This document shows, one piece after another, positions 63,090 to 64,000 of a DNA stretch of 64,000 nucleotides. The stretch's first letter is position 1; every line of letters starts with the position of its first letter. The position numbers and the translations under genes were made by a program. The notes beneath the pieces were generated by a model. That model did no database searches. It saw only the letters and a program-made list of their open reading frames with translations, and was not told the origin of the DNA. This DNA is from UBA940 sp031547885 (GTDB taxonomy: Bacteria; Bacteroidota; Bacteroidia; Bacteroidales; Rikenellaceae). Location: contig JAVBRO010000009.1 of assembly GCA_031547885.1 (NCBI GenBank), positions 62,001-126,000 of the forward strand, in the 5' to 3' direction.

Positions 63090-63164
63090 AGGTATCCTCC
63101 TTCGGCATTTCTAAATCTTTTCGAAACCCCGAAGGCTATGAAGAAATCTTTTTAAATTGCGTTG

Positions 63165-64000
63165 ATGATTCTGCCATGCATTCTATATGCGCAGAAAGAG
63201 CTTTCCATTGTCGTTTATGAAGGCCATTACATTAAGGATGGTGTAAAACATGATTCCGTCTACCTCTATGCCACGAGCCTGGCTGCATGGTATGAAAAAG
63301 TGTATGCATTCGACATGGAATACAACAATCCGGTGACCCTTATTCCGTCGGAAGTGTCCGAAATCGTGCGGTCGGACGGGAAAAAATTCGTGGCCCGGAA
63401 TGTACGTTATGCGTCCGAGCAATCTTATTATTTTCTGGAAGAACTATTGAACTACGGGGACAGTGTCCGCCTGTTTCATCTGGAACTCGATTCACACCCG
63501 TATGCCCTTCGGAAACCTACATACTTTGTGGAAAGATACGGGGAAATAGCATGGTTGCTGCCGGACGACAATCCCGAAGGTGTCTGGCAGATGATGAAAT
63601 CCCACAGCGATTGCGGGGATGATTTCAGGATACTTCCGAGAACTGCAACTCCGAAACGCATTAAAAGATACGAAAAGGCGCTCGCGGAGTGCAATTACAA
63701 GTTCTTCCAGCACTACGAATTCGGAGTCACGGCTTTTATCGGAACAAAATACAGCACGCTTTCCAAAGATTATATATTTATGCCGGAAGTGGGTGTTTAT
63801 GGGAAAATCCCCCTCGATGAAGGGTTTTCTTTCCGCCCCGAGCTGTTGTTCGCATACCACACGGACGAAGACTTGGGGGTATTGCAGCTCCCGATTATGT
63901 TCCGATACAGTTTCAATCAGGTGCGGGGCAAGGTGGCGCCCTATCTGGAAGCGGGCATTGTCGGCGATATAAGATTGAAAAAAACAGGAGATGAGGACTG
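63165..64000 (+). CDS. Outer-membrane beta-barrel protein, possibly disrupted at its signal peptide (3' end outside window)
   Basis: The frame stays open from 63165 to the window end (at least 278 codons). It has a soluble N-terminal part (ELSIVVYEGHYIKDGVKHD), then amphipathic strands typical of a small outer-membrane barrel (FGVTAFIGTKYSTL; MPEVGVYGKIPLDEGFSFRP; LLFAYHTDEDLGVLQLPIMF). Starting instead at the ATG at 63138 would give an excellent signal peptide, MKKSF-stop-IALMILPCILYAQ, but codon 6 is TAA (63153-63155). Either translation starts at ATG 63165 or TTG 63162 with a very short hydrophobic leader, or this is a recent nonsense mutation or a base error. Family not assigned. Confidence 0.65.
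   Translation, partial: MILPCILYAQKELSIVVYEGHYIKDGVKHDSVYLYATSLAAWYEKVYAFDMEYNNPVTLIPSEVSEIVRSDGKKFVARNVRYASEQSYYFLEELLNYGDSVRLFHLELDSHPYALRKPTYFVERYGEIAWLLPDDNPEGVWQMMKSHSDCGDDFRILPRTATPKRIKRYEKALAECNYKFFQHYEFGVTAFIGTKYSTLSKDYIFMPEVGVYGKIPLDEGFSFRPELLFAYHTDEDLGVLQLPIMFRYSFNQVRGKVAPYLEAGIVGDIRLKKTGDED

Overview
The window is a chromosomal segment of a Bacteroidota bacterium, almost certainly of the order Bacteroidales. The support is Mfa/FimA-type (type V) fimbrial genes with DUF3868 and DUF3575 partners, BACON and DUF5689 domains, FecR anti-sigma factors with a DUF4974 tail, TonB-dependent receptors, A-rich leaders instead of Shine-Dalgarno sites, and -7 boxes of the form TAnnTTTG. The fairly GC-rich coding sequence would suit an Alistipes/Rikenellaceae-like gut organism, but this is an inference and no marker gene settles the genus. 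No tRNA, rRNA, CRISPR array, transposase, integrase or phage gene was seen.

Layout. 1-13.9 kb is housekeeping: a truncated secreted Gfo/Idh/MocA oxidoreductase, rsmA, recQ, lptB, aroA, aroC, a YccF protein, pepD, dsbD, bacterioferritin, an acyl-ACP thioesterase and a small methyltransferase. 14.0-24.2 kb is a four-gene minus-strand surface module: a 1566-residue multi-BACON lipoprotein, a secreted endonuclease/exonuclease/phosphatase enzyme, a TonB-dependent receptor without a SusD partner, and a DUF5689 lipoprotein. It follows a roughly 300-nt leader with large hairpins, and I read it as a candidate extracellular nucleic-acid or phosphoester scavenging system. 24.3-36.3 kb is again core: trxA, dnaE, a TPR protein, a DUF2007 protein, priA, a small HTH regulator, comF and a membrane pyrophosphatase.

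36.4-57.1 kb is the standout region: a minus-strand fimbrial locus of about 20 kb. It begins with an ECF sigma factor that has a good Bacteroidales-type promoter, followed by a FecR anti-sigma factor, an STN-DUF3575 fusion, a DUF3868-OmpA protein, an Mfa1-like major pilin, an Mfa2/FimB-like anchor and four very large fimbrillin-like lipoproteins with FISUMP/C-type-lectin-like C-termini. A TlpA-like and a DUF5036-like lipoprotein follow. The major pilin and all four large subunits carry a Thr-Arg-Ala motif where type V pilins are proteolytically activated; the anchor lacks it. The STN domain, normally on TonB receptors that signal to FecR, sits here on a DUF3575 barrel, suggesting that fimbrial outer-membrane parts signal to the sigma/anti-sigma pair.

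57.3-64 kb holds a TraB/GumN protein, dxs, an OmpA lipoprotein, pyrH, frr and the start of an outer-membrane beta-barrel gene whose signal peptide is interrupted by an in-frame stop.

Intergenic DNA carries three dispersed repeat types: heptad repeats at gene 3' ends, often as inverted arms and often supplying the stop codon; TGTCAT...ATGACA-ended palindromic elements; and longer elements bounded by A/T-rich hairpins whose loops can pair with flanking sequence.
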